A stretch of 64,000 nt of DNA, taken from Hawksworthiomyces lignivorus (Eukaryota > Ascomycota > Sordariomycetes > Ophiostomatales > Ophiostomataceae). The notes under the pieces were generated by a model. That model searched no databases, had not been told where the DNA came from, and worked only from the letters and a program-made list of their open reading frames with translations. Made by a program: the position numbers and the translations under genes. The stretch spans positions 620,001 through 684,000 of the forward strand of contig NTMA01000021.1 in assembly GCA_002917075.1 (NCBI GenBank), read 5' to 3'. This document shows, piece by piece, positions 34,501 through 43,670 of this stretch (position 1 is its first letter; every line of letters begins with the position of its first letter).

Positions 34501-35609
34501 GTCCCCAGTGCGCCATCCTCGAGCATAGTATGGAGGGCAGCGGCGAAGTGCTGAGATTTGTGCTGGAGCGCATGCTGCCGGCGATCCTGCGGTCGGTTGC
34601 CGAGGCGGATGCGGCGTGGCCGCTGCTAGACGTGTATTGCAGCGCGCTGGAGCGTCTGCTCACGCGGGCCTGCGTGCCGAAGGACATCCTCCTCCTGGAC
34701 AATACGACAACGGCCACAGAGCTGGGCGATAACGAAACGGGTGTCGTCGAAACTCGGTGCCTTGTTGGTGGTAGTGCTGTCATTGGCCTATTGGAGGATA
34801 TTTTGGCATGGATACGCTGGGCTGCTCTTACAGTGGCGACGATGCCAGCCGGGGCAGACCGTCCCTGTTCGGACAGAGACATATCTGTTTACGTACGATT
34901 GCATGCCATGACCCAACTGGCCGCCTTGGCCAATGTTCTGCAGCCGTTCCTGATGATGTGTCTGTGCTTACCATGTGCGCCGCACACGCGCATTCGGCTG
35001 GAGGGCGTCGTTGCTGCTTACAGCGAGTTCGCCACAATAGTCCTTGCCGGGCTAAACCACGATAGCAGCAGCAGGCGGACCCGCTGCTATCACAGCGATG
35101 ACGAAAACGCTACAGAAAATGTTAACGAAAGCAACGAGACCAATCAACATCCTCTCAGCTTTTTTTCTAAGGCGCTACGCAGAGAAGACACCCAGACACC
35201 GGGTCTCTCCGGGACTGTCAGCAGCAGCCGGGACATCACCCCCTACACTGGTGGCAACAGCGCTCCCCGCGACCGCGCCCAAGTCGACCGATTCAGCAAA
35301 ACAATCGTGCAACACGTGCGGGCAAACTGGGTGGTCGGCGACGGGTATATCACGGCGCTGAAGGCCGGCAGCAATGGACGGTTGGGGGGAGGAGGAGGGT
35401 CGGTCATGGCTGGCACTACCAGCAATGCTGGAGCAGAAGGGCGAACTACTCCTGGCATTCCATACGGCCCGTGGACATTAGAGGGCCTTGTGGCCGACCT
35501 ACAGCGCCATATGATCCTCTGGACAGTTACGCTGCCTGGCGGAGCTGCCACCGGAACAGGCGGCAGCGGCAGCAGGGTTAAACGTCTCTTTCCGGGCAGG
35601 AGGCGGTAG
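28509..35609 (+). CDS. mus7: Mus7/Mms22 replication-fork repair protein
   Basis: A scaffold that helps repair stalled or broken replication forks; in yeasts Mms22 acts with the Rtt101-Mms1 ubiquitin ligase (family knowledge). A single exon of 2366 codons. It opens MERNWKVLGEVPDSDDESVD, the acidic PDSDDE start typical of fungal members. Residues 1-1000 are charged and disordered, with many acidic runs (SDDDNDDDTND, about 560-575), basic SR/PR stretches and QPRITRMF (about 659-666), which resembles a degenerate PCNA-interaction box. From about 975 (FAHALDPIPLDLGPTTDVYIAD) the helical Mus7/MMS22 domain follows, with FDWLADIL, CRAIVGRCHYLVQEWGWRRCSG and HNLTKS-like helices up to about 2100. The tail is Gly/Ser-rich and ends RVKRLFPGRRR. 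The start is the first ATG of the frame. No stop or frameshift interrupts 7.1 kb, so the gene is intact. Promoter boxes are listed separately. Confidence 0.9.
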   Translation: MERNWKVLGEVPDSDDESVDNNSQESLESQAVGGGKVADLARKSHSQGHEKNPEDSLWNIPPSPREQVQPTTTNTSASVQPPVSRLLSSLPDDSDDEIDLIFDGDREDPITTVRKAPLPAAPQLEQDELQDELQSDQQEPLLKQAHRPEHPHEHPNQHGQRDQHEQPKETDTTQAPFPLSQESSLSSLSSLSRSPSPPPEPISANIPPNRPPSPSPSFPILPESPPATFRLGFVRSLRPRKPIQQHPYLLENAQYTKFMKSHGVKPIKMAYSRTPTNDAAEEDSQEKDFVDEESQLAGTGPQRDTSLLGDSLYDFPSSPIGRGPDAASSLSPSPRTSTPAHRLLPPSSPEVGDNTTDNTSLPDEEGFPSPKTFLLQRRRRLYGGVSKPQSSPKLSERARQAKALESILDKSPPPPKWKPVHIELSPDPPSRPSMRAEHQPSRLSPSLVDTLPSSDAINIADANDTDDADEDFDGLPGSSLSSRGAEDEDQSDSEVVRKNSRRIRGVLPASWLRLDQQNTRGGKAAALRRPVTHNDQGPRKGVAVPRRNPSSSLAAATLFLDESDDDNDDDTNDAQHTPSRPKAPRVEPWPEDEPDEEDVGAPQVISDDDLGSVMEEDIIDRMTPGVKRNRTISTEDSRRKRQKTRPVNPFKGVPGRKSRQPRITRMFDKSASSSKSDRPSHRLHQSSTQRKPARKLSGRVRKGNSPPPLLSILDFVEPTAPNFIRIAARTARSRPHLGKTSPSRKLINLGSRNDNVDALSVLHDWRVGKIKPRIPNAPRHSKNIQKKRPLSELSPNLTRHPAHSSKQVTQSPKVAAVIRSSHVKSFANSISQSKLARSPQPSHSIKDNVPKPAEGMMRPAQLETIVYAKRGRNGFIAKKKTLDEMYRRRGKEALHLPNERLERFMDDQVSISGVEGDAMDDVRSEKAKELRPLQAREPEDAAPEPSPRLNRAAKRSRFRKRYDPRPVDTTAPRFAHALDPIPLDLGPTTDVYIADATDPELDKLQGLGPFGSQYPQHFDIFPLDSGIFFHQSTLIGSGRLSKGLGMTDSATSMPTATTVLISTFQLDERTLNWNTWDDVASSDFGILFDWLADILCSTNTVETPFGPKIHAFVNFVVDFVDTVIMAPEANSDMQKSFILRSSEVMTGFLDRFEAPRRQQEGEEVDVATNCHLAVLTGMLVVVVRLLRMSRDTPSCLTESFQLEGLLKRVARLSVESLLKYGLSEVRAVYDDCQRPTFRDRGIRKDMQALSSWVALIQVLEHAHIPRTGFWDVTYSVMLNRFPFASCTDARKLEQLWEDMFTLLPLGEFDSSGAVQPGLRHLVPLDGWNLPRQALSRVFQLYKTNPHQSPSFNAYCRAIVGRCHYLVQEWGWRRCSGIIGVIFDFYGSQDFAHLRNEEVYRSPRFLEELTETPSLAISPEDKCFHIFIKMLGLVILQLRRLGLTNEIRNLVARTLPNHNRQYLKEKDIHQRDLAALRNHHDLLCTLFWAAPADLRPGIHLIEKLVVPASSHKEACLINIRAWNQLARFIIASGEEYSVYRGFQSWINSIFQQVLDQYLSAESDMQKQFSNLSKNLMQGISPDFLKAMAASNRAVAMDVLQACVVSSLDVLKHAKPLEVATYCLNTYQLDQIFTKVDLLSPKAHWGILETALDVVDNYLDRLEKAIDEQYSSSPDAVDPHVTEEAVLMLDHKLAKSLFSLHNSITHISWDGLSQAATGLRTVCTERCVVLAARLASRFIHSGVYRLSRFFGTGNYCLFERLPHSPGLLQRKYMPLFISAVVQNSVFDFKDLGTSLLELWLLAIVKPQHLLAYEIRLAETLRRHDLSYLRRAFVPTGDRVVPSYDTNRAFFSCAAVSMRQMLRDADGTVRRQQLRSEFACALKLVMQQMKEDLKHRSANIDGENNAERQQQQQQRHDEYVQFVRSIVALIKSHGGDICPLDVFYYQQSPDYSPSSEDPQLQTAGIIAYGLRLGEGEATAAPQLFHYLHNNFHIALANQQLSPQCAILEHSMEGSGEVLRFVLERMLPAILRSVAEADAAWPLLDVYCSALERLLTRACVPKDILLLDNTTTATELGDNETGVVETRCLVGGSAVIGLLEDILAWIRWAALTVATMPAGADRPCSDRDISVYVRLHAMTQLAALANVLQPFLMMCLCLPCAPHTRIRLEGVVAAYSEFATIVLAGLNHDSSSRRTRCYHSDDENATENVNESNETNQHPLSFFSKALRREDTQTPGLSGTVSSSRDITPYTGGNSAPRDRAQVDRFSKTIVQHVRANWVVGDGYITALKAGSNGRLGGGGGSVMAGTTSNAGAEGRTTPGIPYGPWTLEGLVADLQRHMILWTVTLPGGAATGTGGSGSRVKRLFPGRRR

Positions 35610-38600
35610 GCAGAGAGCAGCATGATAGATGAAGGGCAGCACGATACATTATTATACCATAGCAATAGCCAAAGACCAAGAAATGCAACGTTACGAAGAT
35701 ACCCGGAAAGGCTCCAAGAGAAATGTTTTCTTGTGATTTGTATATAGTTCAGGTACAAAATGGATTCCAGGTACATAAAATTCTAGAACATGACTGTTAA
35801 CAACTCACCAGGGTTGGGGCCAGCTATATATTTTATATAAATCTACCTCGTGATCAGACTCGCATTGCCAATGGCCGCAGAGGTATATCTAGATTTGAAA
35901 TAGTACAGTATTACTTAGTCTCTTGCACCATTGTTGTTTTCTTGTTTAGGTTTTTCCCGGCTCATTTTATCTCGGCTGGCTAAATTAAGACAAAAGGGCA
36001 GAGGAGCAAACAAAAAGCGATATGGCAAGGACAAGGTCAATAAATATAAAGACTTGCCGTCTTCAGCCGTTCCTAGCCCCTTATAATCGCAAACGAAAGA
36101 TTCTTGGTCTGCTCTTGGCACGCCAGCCTCATGTCCTCGACGACATGCCAGGCAAAAAGTATAATAGCATATGGCAAGGAATTTTCACAGCCTCGCTTGC
36201 TGTGTTTTTGTCGCGAAAGGAGGCTTCCGTCTCACAGCCTCATACTTATTTTCACAGCCATCTACCCTACCTCTCTTCTCTGCGGGGGATTTACGTGTAT
36301 TTCGTCACGGGTTGCACATTCTGGAGAAGGCACGTAAATATGTGGTGCTGGGAAAGGGGAGCGAAGGGCAAAATGGCACCAAGCAAGTCTACGTCTAGCC
36401 CCTATTTCCTCTACGTTTCAAGGAGGCCATGACCGGTCTGGTTTTCTGGCGTATCTAGGTGGACTTCGCTGTCTCCTCCCCACACTTAGTTTTCTTCGGT
36501 CATTTAGGGGGATTCTTTATTTTTTTTTTTTTTGGTCAGATCTCCGTAGCCAACCATTCCCCTGCCACCTCCAAGGTTTCAATCATACGTACATCTGATC
36601 ATGTCCATCTAGATTTTTTTTTCTTCTCGAGAGGCAAAAAGCATGTCAAAATAAAACAAGAGGAGAAGGGCGAGAAGGAAATAATAAAGCAGCAATGCGA
36701 CACACGATTGGCCCAGAGCCTGAGAGGACAAAATCAAGACGCCGTCGAATCAAAAACCCGCGCCTTTTCGTTCGCACCCCCGCCTCGGAAGCACGCACGA
36801 CACACGCGCGCACACGCACACAACGCACACACACGCACCCACACCGTCTCTTGCTGCTGTACGGAGTAGCCTGTCTCTCTGCCATGTGGCTCCACACGAT
36901 CGCATGAGCCGGCCGTGTCACTTGATTTTTCCTATCTGGACGCTGCTTCTTGTTCCTCCCCCATTCAACCTGGTTCAGTAAGGTGGCTTCTTCTGGCTAT
37001 TGGGTCTCAAATCCATATGTACGAGTGCTCGCCTTTTGAAATATCCCTTCTCCATTGTCTCTCTCGACCCCTCTTTCCCCTCCATGCTAGAGAGAACCCA
37101 ATTGCCCGAAGTGCCTTTTGGACGTCCCACTCGTTTTCACTTGACCGACCCTCCACAATGCCCAACGACCTACAGTGTTCACACGGAGCCCGGAAGGCAT
37201 CATACCTGATCTGGGTAGCACAAAATCAAGCATCCCCCCTTCGGTCTGAAATAGAAAACGCCACATTAAGCCTTGTTTTTCTAGAAAACCTTGCGGCTTC
37301 GGAAGGCAGGCGAGCAGTATACATAGCAAGACAGTCGTAATCGTGTCTCCCCATTGCCACTTGCTGATACTGTGCGCGTTTCTTACAGTAGCAAATTTAC
37401 ATGTGTCTTCGATCATGGAGACAGCAGCTGATAATTCTTATCTAGCTGCTTGCCAGATATTACTCCTAAATTTTCAGCGAAAAGCCCTACATCTGCAATG
37501 AATGCAGGCCTCTCCAAATTGCCTTCGACGTGGACAAATGGGCGGGATGCACCTCCACAGAGGCACCTGCAAAGCAGATGTGCAAAAAGAACCGAAAAGA
37601 CGCAGACGGAGAAGAGGGCACGCCTGAGGGAAGGACGGTAAAGGGAAAAAATGAGAGAGTGTGAGAGAGCCCGGGGCTGCTCTTCTTGGTAATTAAATCG
37701 GAAGCCTACCGCCCTTTTTGCAATACGACGTGACTCGTGGAAACAAAATACATGCCGGTGGTAGATTCTGCAGCTCTGAGTGGAGACGAGCCAAAGAAAA
37801 CGAGAAGGTAAAGGAGGGTGACAGAGCGTAAGATATGGGGCACGGAGTGCAGTCTAGCGCGTGGGAGACTGTGCAAACAAGTATTATAAACCCTGGTGCA
37901 GTACGGAGCAAGGACAAAAAGAAGGGAGAGAGGGATGAGAGGAGATGAGAGGGCAGTGATGATTTGGAGATGGGAGATCTAGGCTCTGGAGGGAATTGGA
38001 GGGAAATAGGAACGACGTATTAGAGCAGAGAGGTAAAATGGAAAAAAAGAGCAGCTAAGAAGGAAATTTCGGGGGCCTCGGCCACGTATTCCCATTGGGG
38101 TTGCTGCAAGCAGTTTTTTAATTCCCCTGTTTTTATTTTATTTCTCTTGGTCTTTGCCTAAGCCTAGGAGCTAGGAGTTTATTTTGGTTTGGTTTAGCTC
38201 ATTTCCTTTTTTTTCTTTTTTTTTTTCTTCTTCTTTAATTTTTTAACCTCCTTCTCTAATAAACCAACGGGCGATTTTTTTTGTGGTTGGCGCCTCGTCT
38301 GTGGTTGGTCGGGCTGTCTCGTTCCTTCCCTGCTCACGACCTTTCTGCAAGCTCCCCGGCCACAAACGCTCACGTGATCTCGGCAACAGTGAAAAAAAAG
38401 GCTCAGAGCCCGCCCATTTTTTGGGGCCATTTCTGGACCATTTTGGTCTTATTTTCTATCCCATACGCGCGGGTACCACCAAATGGCCTGGCCACCAGTG
38501 CCACCGCTGCTGCTGCTCCTCTGCTGGCTACCGCACTGCGCTATCCGTAACGTATTCGCACGTACTCGCACACACGACTTGCTCCTGCCTTCCTCTTTCT

Positions 38601-39496
38601 CCTCCTTCTCCTCCTCTTTCCTTCTCGAATCTCAAAGCGGATCGCCCCCTTCTCTCTTTCCTTTTTCAACGTTGGGCTATCATATTCTTGTTTCGGTATC
38701 ATCTTAACAAATTTCCTCTTTTTTTTACTTCATTTTCCTTGTTTTTTTTTCGCATCTCACGATTTTCCTTTTCAGAAACCTCTCTCTTGCTCGCCTCTTA
38801 ATTTATCACCTTTCTATAGTCACGTTTCTCTCTTGCTTTCTTTCTGATTCGTAATATCCCCCCCTCGTTCTTTGGGCAGCCTTTCAATATTGCCCTCTGT
38901 TTTTGGTCCTTTTGGGCAACTATCAAGACCCTCCCCTCACCTAGCCCTGAACTGCATCTCAATTTTCCTCTCTTTTCTTATCCATCTCCCTGCTTTGCCT
39001 TGCCTCGCGTCTCTTCACATGCTCTAAGCCAAGACCTTCACAACTGCTAGGACCTGCTGTTCTGTCTTGGGTTTCTCCTCGCTCCTTTTCTCACATGCCA
39101 GCCTCCTCTGTTCCACCCAGCCAAATGGAGATCCTCTAACACCTTCGTTGTCTCTCAATTATTTTGTTCACTTCCTTGTTGAACTTCACCTTCCTTTGCC
39201 GCCGTCCTGTCCTGGTCCACTTTTATTTTCTCCATGCTCCTTGTAGCTTTCAATATACAACAGCTCGTCACTGAGTAAACTCAATTTTGTGACATCACGG
39301 TATGCGAATCCTACAGGACCTATAAATATCACACAACGTGCAAGAACTTAATCTGTTCCGTCTTTCTTGGATCGATTTTCTTGCACTTTTTCGCCTTATT
39401 CAGTTTCCATTTTCTTCATTTTCATACCCTTATCCGCCTATCCGTTGGCGTTTCTCAAGGGAGATCACCTAGCGGCGTCTCCCCGCAGCCGCGTAA
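35610..39496. other. 3.9 kb gene-free region and long leader of the next gene
   Basis: No gene supported: frames are below 175 codons, overlap on both strands and lack motifs. From about 38.55 to 39.45 kb the plus strand is strongly pyrimidine-rich (long CT/TTC runs), as in fungal transcription start regions, so the next gene may have a leader of several hundred bases. TACGGAGTA occurs at 36860-36868 and a near copy near 37892. A- and T-runs lie near 36521-36534 and 38208-38232. Confidence 0.6.
36790..36845. repeat. CA/CG-rich dinucleotide repeat
   Basis: An imperfect run of CA with interspersed CG and CGC, purely simple sequence, in non-coding DNA. Confidence 0.8.
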
Positions 39497-42400
39497 ATGG
39501 AGCACACCAAAAGGTACCGCGACCGTGATGATGAGGATAGCTCAACGTCCGGGAAGCGCATGCGTCTCGATGCCGCCTCCCTCGTCGGCAGCAATGTCAT
39601 GCAAGCGGTCGCCCACGAGGCACTGGCCATGACCAATGGTGGTGGGCTATCGTTGTTTGATAAGATTAAAGGCCACAGCAAGCTCAGGAACATCGATGAC
39701 GCTGCCTCAAATGGCGATACGGCTGCTCCTACGGCCCAGAATGGTAGCCACGATTCGACTGCTAGCAATACTTTCAATGGCAGCATCAACGGCAAGGCTA
39801 ACGGCAATGACAATCTCGGCAACTACAGCAACTCTGCTGGCAATATGAACAGTGACCTCGCCGCCACTGCTGTGAGCCAGTCTCCTCTCAACACCATGAG
39901 CGACATAACGCGCCGCTTTCAGGAAGCCGTCCAGAGGGGTTGGAGCCGCCGATTACCGACTTACGCCAACGTTGACGTGCTAATGGTCTACTGGGACAGC
40001 GACAGTGATGATGTGAAGGACGATGCCGCGGATCTCGCTTCAGTTTTCCGCTCTGTCTACCATTTTACCACCGACACGCATGTCATCCGATGGTCAGACA
40101 ACGCTAGCGACGAGCTGTACGCCAGAGTCGACGCTTTTTTTGTGAAAAACACCGCACCTGAAAACCTGGCCGTTTTGTACTACGCCGGCAAGATTGCTAC
40201 CAATAGTTCCGCTGGCGAGGCTCCGGTCTGGACTCCGTATGTGCCTCTCTTCCCCTAGCCCCTTTCCTCGCTATTGCTCTTGTTATCTTTGTTGTGGAAC
40301 TGGGATTCGCTTGATATGTGTTAGCCTCTCTGATTAACATCGGCCTAGACGAAGACAAATCGCTGGCACTGCCACTATCGAATCGAAGCCCATCCAGTCC
40401 GCTTATGAAGCTGTTGGGTGTGATGTACTTCTTCTCTTCGATTGCTGCGACGCATATCACTATCCTCTTAACAAGGCTAGTTATGGCACTACGCGGCGCA
40501 ACGTGATAGAAGTTCTGGATTCCCCGAGCGTTGATCCGGATCAGGGCCAAATGTCCTTTACAAAGGCGCTGGCTGAGGAACTTATAGCAGTCTTATCTCC
40601 TGAGGCTGCTCTATCCAGCGGTCCCCTTCGCATTGAGGATCTGCACGTTCAAGTTTCCAACCGCATGGCCATTTCAAGGCCACGCGGTCGGGGCCGGCCT
40701 TCTAAAGAGCCGCCATCTGACCAGCACCTCCTACCTAAGCATTACTGGCTATTTCAGCGCCGGAGCATTGCATTATTACCCCAGTGTGGGGAACCGCAGG
40801 GTACGTGCTTCTCTATATTCGTTCTTTGACTTTCTCCTTGATTTTGTTACTGACCACGCCGTGGCCTTCTAGTTGTTATTTGCCTCCGTGTTCTCAACGG
40901 AAGCCTCGAACTTAACCAGTGGGGCAAGTGGATATATAATGCTCCTCCCAGAGCGAGAAACACTGTCAGAATTGAGGGTCTGCACTCAGGGTTTTCAACA
41001 ATGATTGTATTGCGCGTGCCTGCATCTGAGTGGGATTTCTTCTCCGAGTGCCCTGCTGGCTCTTTAGTCGGCTACACTACAATTGGTGACATTCGCCCCG
41101 AAGTACTGGAATCAATCGATAGGGACTTGGCCCCGAAGCTCTGGGACGAAAACCTGGCTCGTCCGTCGTCGCCATCGAATGCTCCGCCTGGAGAGTCCCC
41201 AAGCCCTCAGAATGTTGCCGCTGCTGCCGCTGCCGCTATGGCTGCCGCCTCAGCTACTGGTTCCGATGTCGCTCGGTATGATTCTAGAAGCAAAATGCAC
41301 CCGAAGACCGCAGATGAAGAGCCTCCTCAGCATCCCAACGACCCTCTTAACTCAGATGCCGAAGGCATAACGATAACCCCGTACGTTTACCCCCCCAAGA
41401 AAAGAGAGCGAAAGGCCTTGCCTACGGAGAGAAAGATTCTCCCCTCAGAGTCTTTCCCGTCTCCAGTAGGTAGCCGAAAGAAGGATTCTACGCCGACGCA
41501 AACTCCGCGATCGTCGAAAAAGCCGTCACAAATGCAGGTCTACCAACAGCCCCTACCGCAGCAACGACAACAGCTACAAGAACCGAGATCACTCTCACGG
41601 CAATCGAATGATGTCGGCGACCTCTCCGAGAAAAGTGCGCTTGCTGCTGCCGCCCAGAAACCATTCAAAATCTCTATTAAACTGGCAGGACAGGCCCACA
41701 TGTGCAAAGAGTGCAAGGCCGGATTCAAGGACGCAGACACGCTGCATAACCATATTCGGAAGCTGCACACGCGCCCGTTCCACTGTGTGTTCAACTGGGC
41801 GGGGTGCGATTCGACTTTTGCTAGCAAAAATGAATGGAAACGCCACGTGATGAGCCAGCACATTCTGCTGCAATATTGGGTGTGCCAAGTAGAAGGGTGT
41901 AGCAAGGTGGTGAACAAGGCGCCAGGGAGCACGAGCAACGGCTTTTCATTGCCCAACGGCGCTATCTTCAACCGCAAAGACTTGTTTACTCAGCATCTCC
42001 GTCGCATGCATACACCGCCGCATGTAAAGAAGCTGCTGAAGCAGGCAAAGCAAACGACGAAGACCCCCAATCACCCTGCCATTATTGAGTGGGAGGCTCG
42101 CCTCAAGGAGCTGCAGCAGGACGGCCTCAAACCGCGTTGCCGCCTGCCAGATTATATGGTGTGCCCAGCGCCAGGCTGCGGAGTGGATTTCCACGGAAAC
42201 AACGCATGGGATGACCGAATGGAGCATGTTGCGCGGCATTTAGAAGCAGCGGCTGCGAGCCGCGAGCCGCAGGTCATTTTTGGCGGAAAAACTGATACGA
42301 CCCTAACAAATTGGGCGACGCGACCAGAAGTAGGCATCGCGAAGCGAGTGGGACCAAACACCTGGCATCTGGACAACCCCCTACGGCCTGAGATCATGGC

Positions 42401-42809
42401 CTGGACAGACAGTGATGACCAAGGCGAGCTAGCGCCTAGCCAGAATGAGACACCGCAGCAGAGCCGGCTCAAAGACCAGCATGTTGACCAGCTGCGTCGT
42501 GAGGATTCGCAGCATTCGCAGCGGTCACAAGACTCACAGCCGTCACAACGGTCGAAGCAATCGAAGCGGAACGAAGCGGCGTCGGATGATACTCGTAGTC
42601 GAGAACGATCAAAGTCCGTCATCGAGGTCGCGGATGAGGGCGAACAACAGCTCAGCGCGAGCCCTGCAAGTGCCGCAAGTGCGGACAGCGTAGCAGGCGC
42701 CAATGGAAAGGCGGAAGGAGAGCGCCCGGAGGATGAGAGCTCAGACAGGCCTCTGAGAGAACGACATTCTGAAAAAGCAAAAAGCAGCTCAGGAATTGTT
42801 GTCGGCTAG
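39497..42809 (+). CDS. Caspase-like domain plus C2H2 zinc-finger protein
   Basis: Exons 39497-40236, 40349-40800 and 40873-42809 give 1042 residues. After an Asn/Ser-rich N terminus with KRMR, a caspase-like fold follows (about 150-285): VDVLMVYWDSDSDDVKDD, ASVFRSVYHF, NLAVLYYAGKI, DVLLLFDCCDAY. In active members the third block reads YYGGHG; here the His-Gly is replaced by Lys-Ile, while the Cys of DCC remains. A middle part with VICLRVLNGSLELNQWGKWIYNAP and FSTMIVLRVPASEW and an Ala-run leads to a Pro/Gln-rich linker and C2H2 fingers (about 672-790): CKECKAGF..HNHIRKLH, CVFNWAGCDSTF..HVMSQH, CQVEGCSK..HLRRMH, and a fourth, CPAPGCGVDF..HVARH. The C terminus is Ser/Gln/Glu-rich. The role is probably nuclear and non-proteolytic (inference). 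The joins WTP-RRQIAG and EPQ-VVICLR keep phase. Confidence 0.85.
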
Positions 42810-43670
42810 CAAGAGAACCTTACTACTTACGTTAGGGACATCTTATCCAAGAAGTCAATCGTGAAACTTCGAAGACTGGTTCCCAAAATATATATAACAA
42901 ACAGAACGTTCAAAACAAAATCCAAAAAATAACGATTTTATGAAAAGATAAAATACTTGATAGGCAACGAGAAGGAGCAAGAAAGAAGATAGGAAAGAGA
43001 ATTTTATTTTACGACGCGCTTTTTTGTTGAGGGTTTATGTCATAGCAGCTGTGGTATCAACAGGACAAGAAAACCAGACGACGAAAGAAAGATGAGCATA
43101 CCAGGGCAGCCGAGCAATCATGGAACTTGGGTGCCAATAGAACAAAGAGCGCAAAGCTATCTGGGCGGCAAGTTGTGAATGTTGTATATTAACAAACAGA
43201 CCAAACGTTATACAATAAGTTTCTCTTTCAACAGCATATTTTCCAACTTTTGATAGGACTGATATGCTTTCTTCTTGCAGCACTTTGGCTTATAGCATCT
43301 TGTGCCGCCAAAGTGTTTTATTTGGAGTATTTGTGGTGTCCGTGTATGTGAAAGTGAAGAAGAAAAGGAAAAGAAACGGCTAGATTTTTCTTTTTTTGAG
43401 AGCGTGTAAAACCTTGGAGTTTTTATATTCCACCTTGAATTGCCTGCTCAGCCCTTTATAGTGCCTGTCTATACATTTCCAGATTTTTATGCAAGGCAAT
43501 AAAATACAAATAATACAATCCTATACGGTTACAGATGTGCAATGCAACTAATTTCTACTGTCTCCGTCTCTCGATCCAACATGCAGCAATGTAATACATG
43601 CGAGAAAGACGTCTTTCTTTTATTGTCTTCTTAGCCACTTTCTTTTCTTTAATCTGTCCTTCTCTCGCGC
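42810..43670. other. Convergent spacer
   Basis: 861 bp of AT-rich 3' sequence between the C2H2 gene and the AAA gene. AATAAA-like strings occur near 43499. No gene. Confidence 0.55.

Noticed and set aside
36022..36432. 136-codon plus-strand frame in the 35.6-39.5 kb gap
   Set aside because: It has an ATG but overlaps two other frames, shows no motif and has no recognisable relatives.
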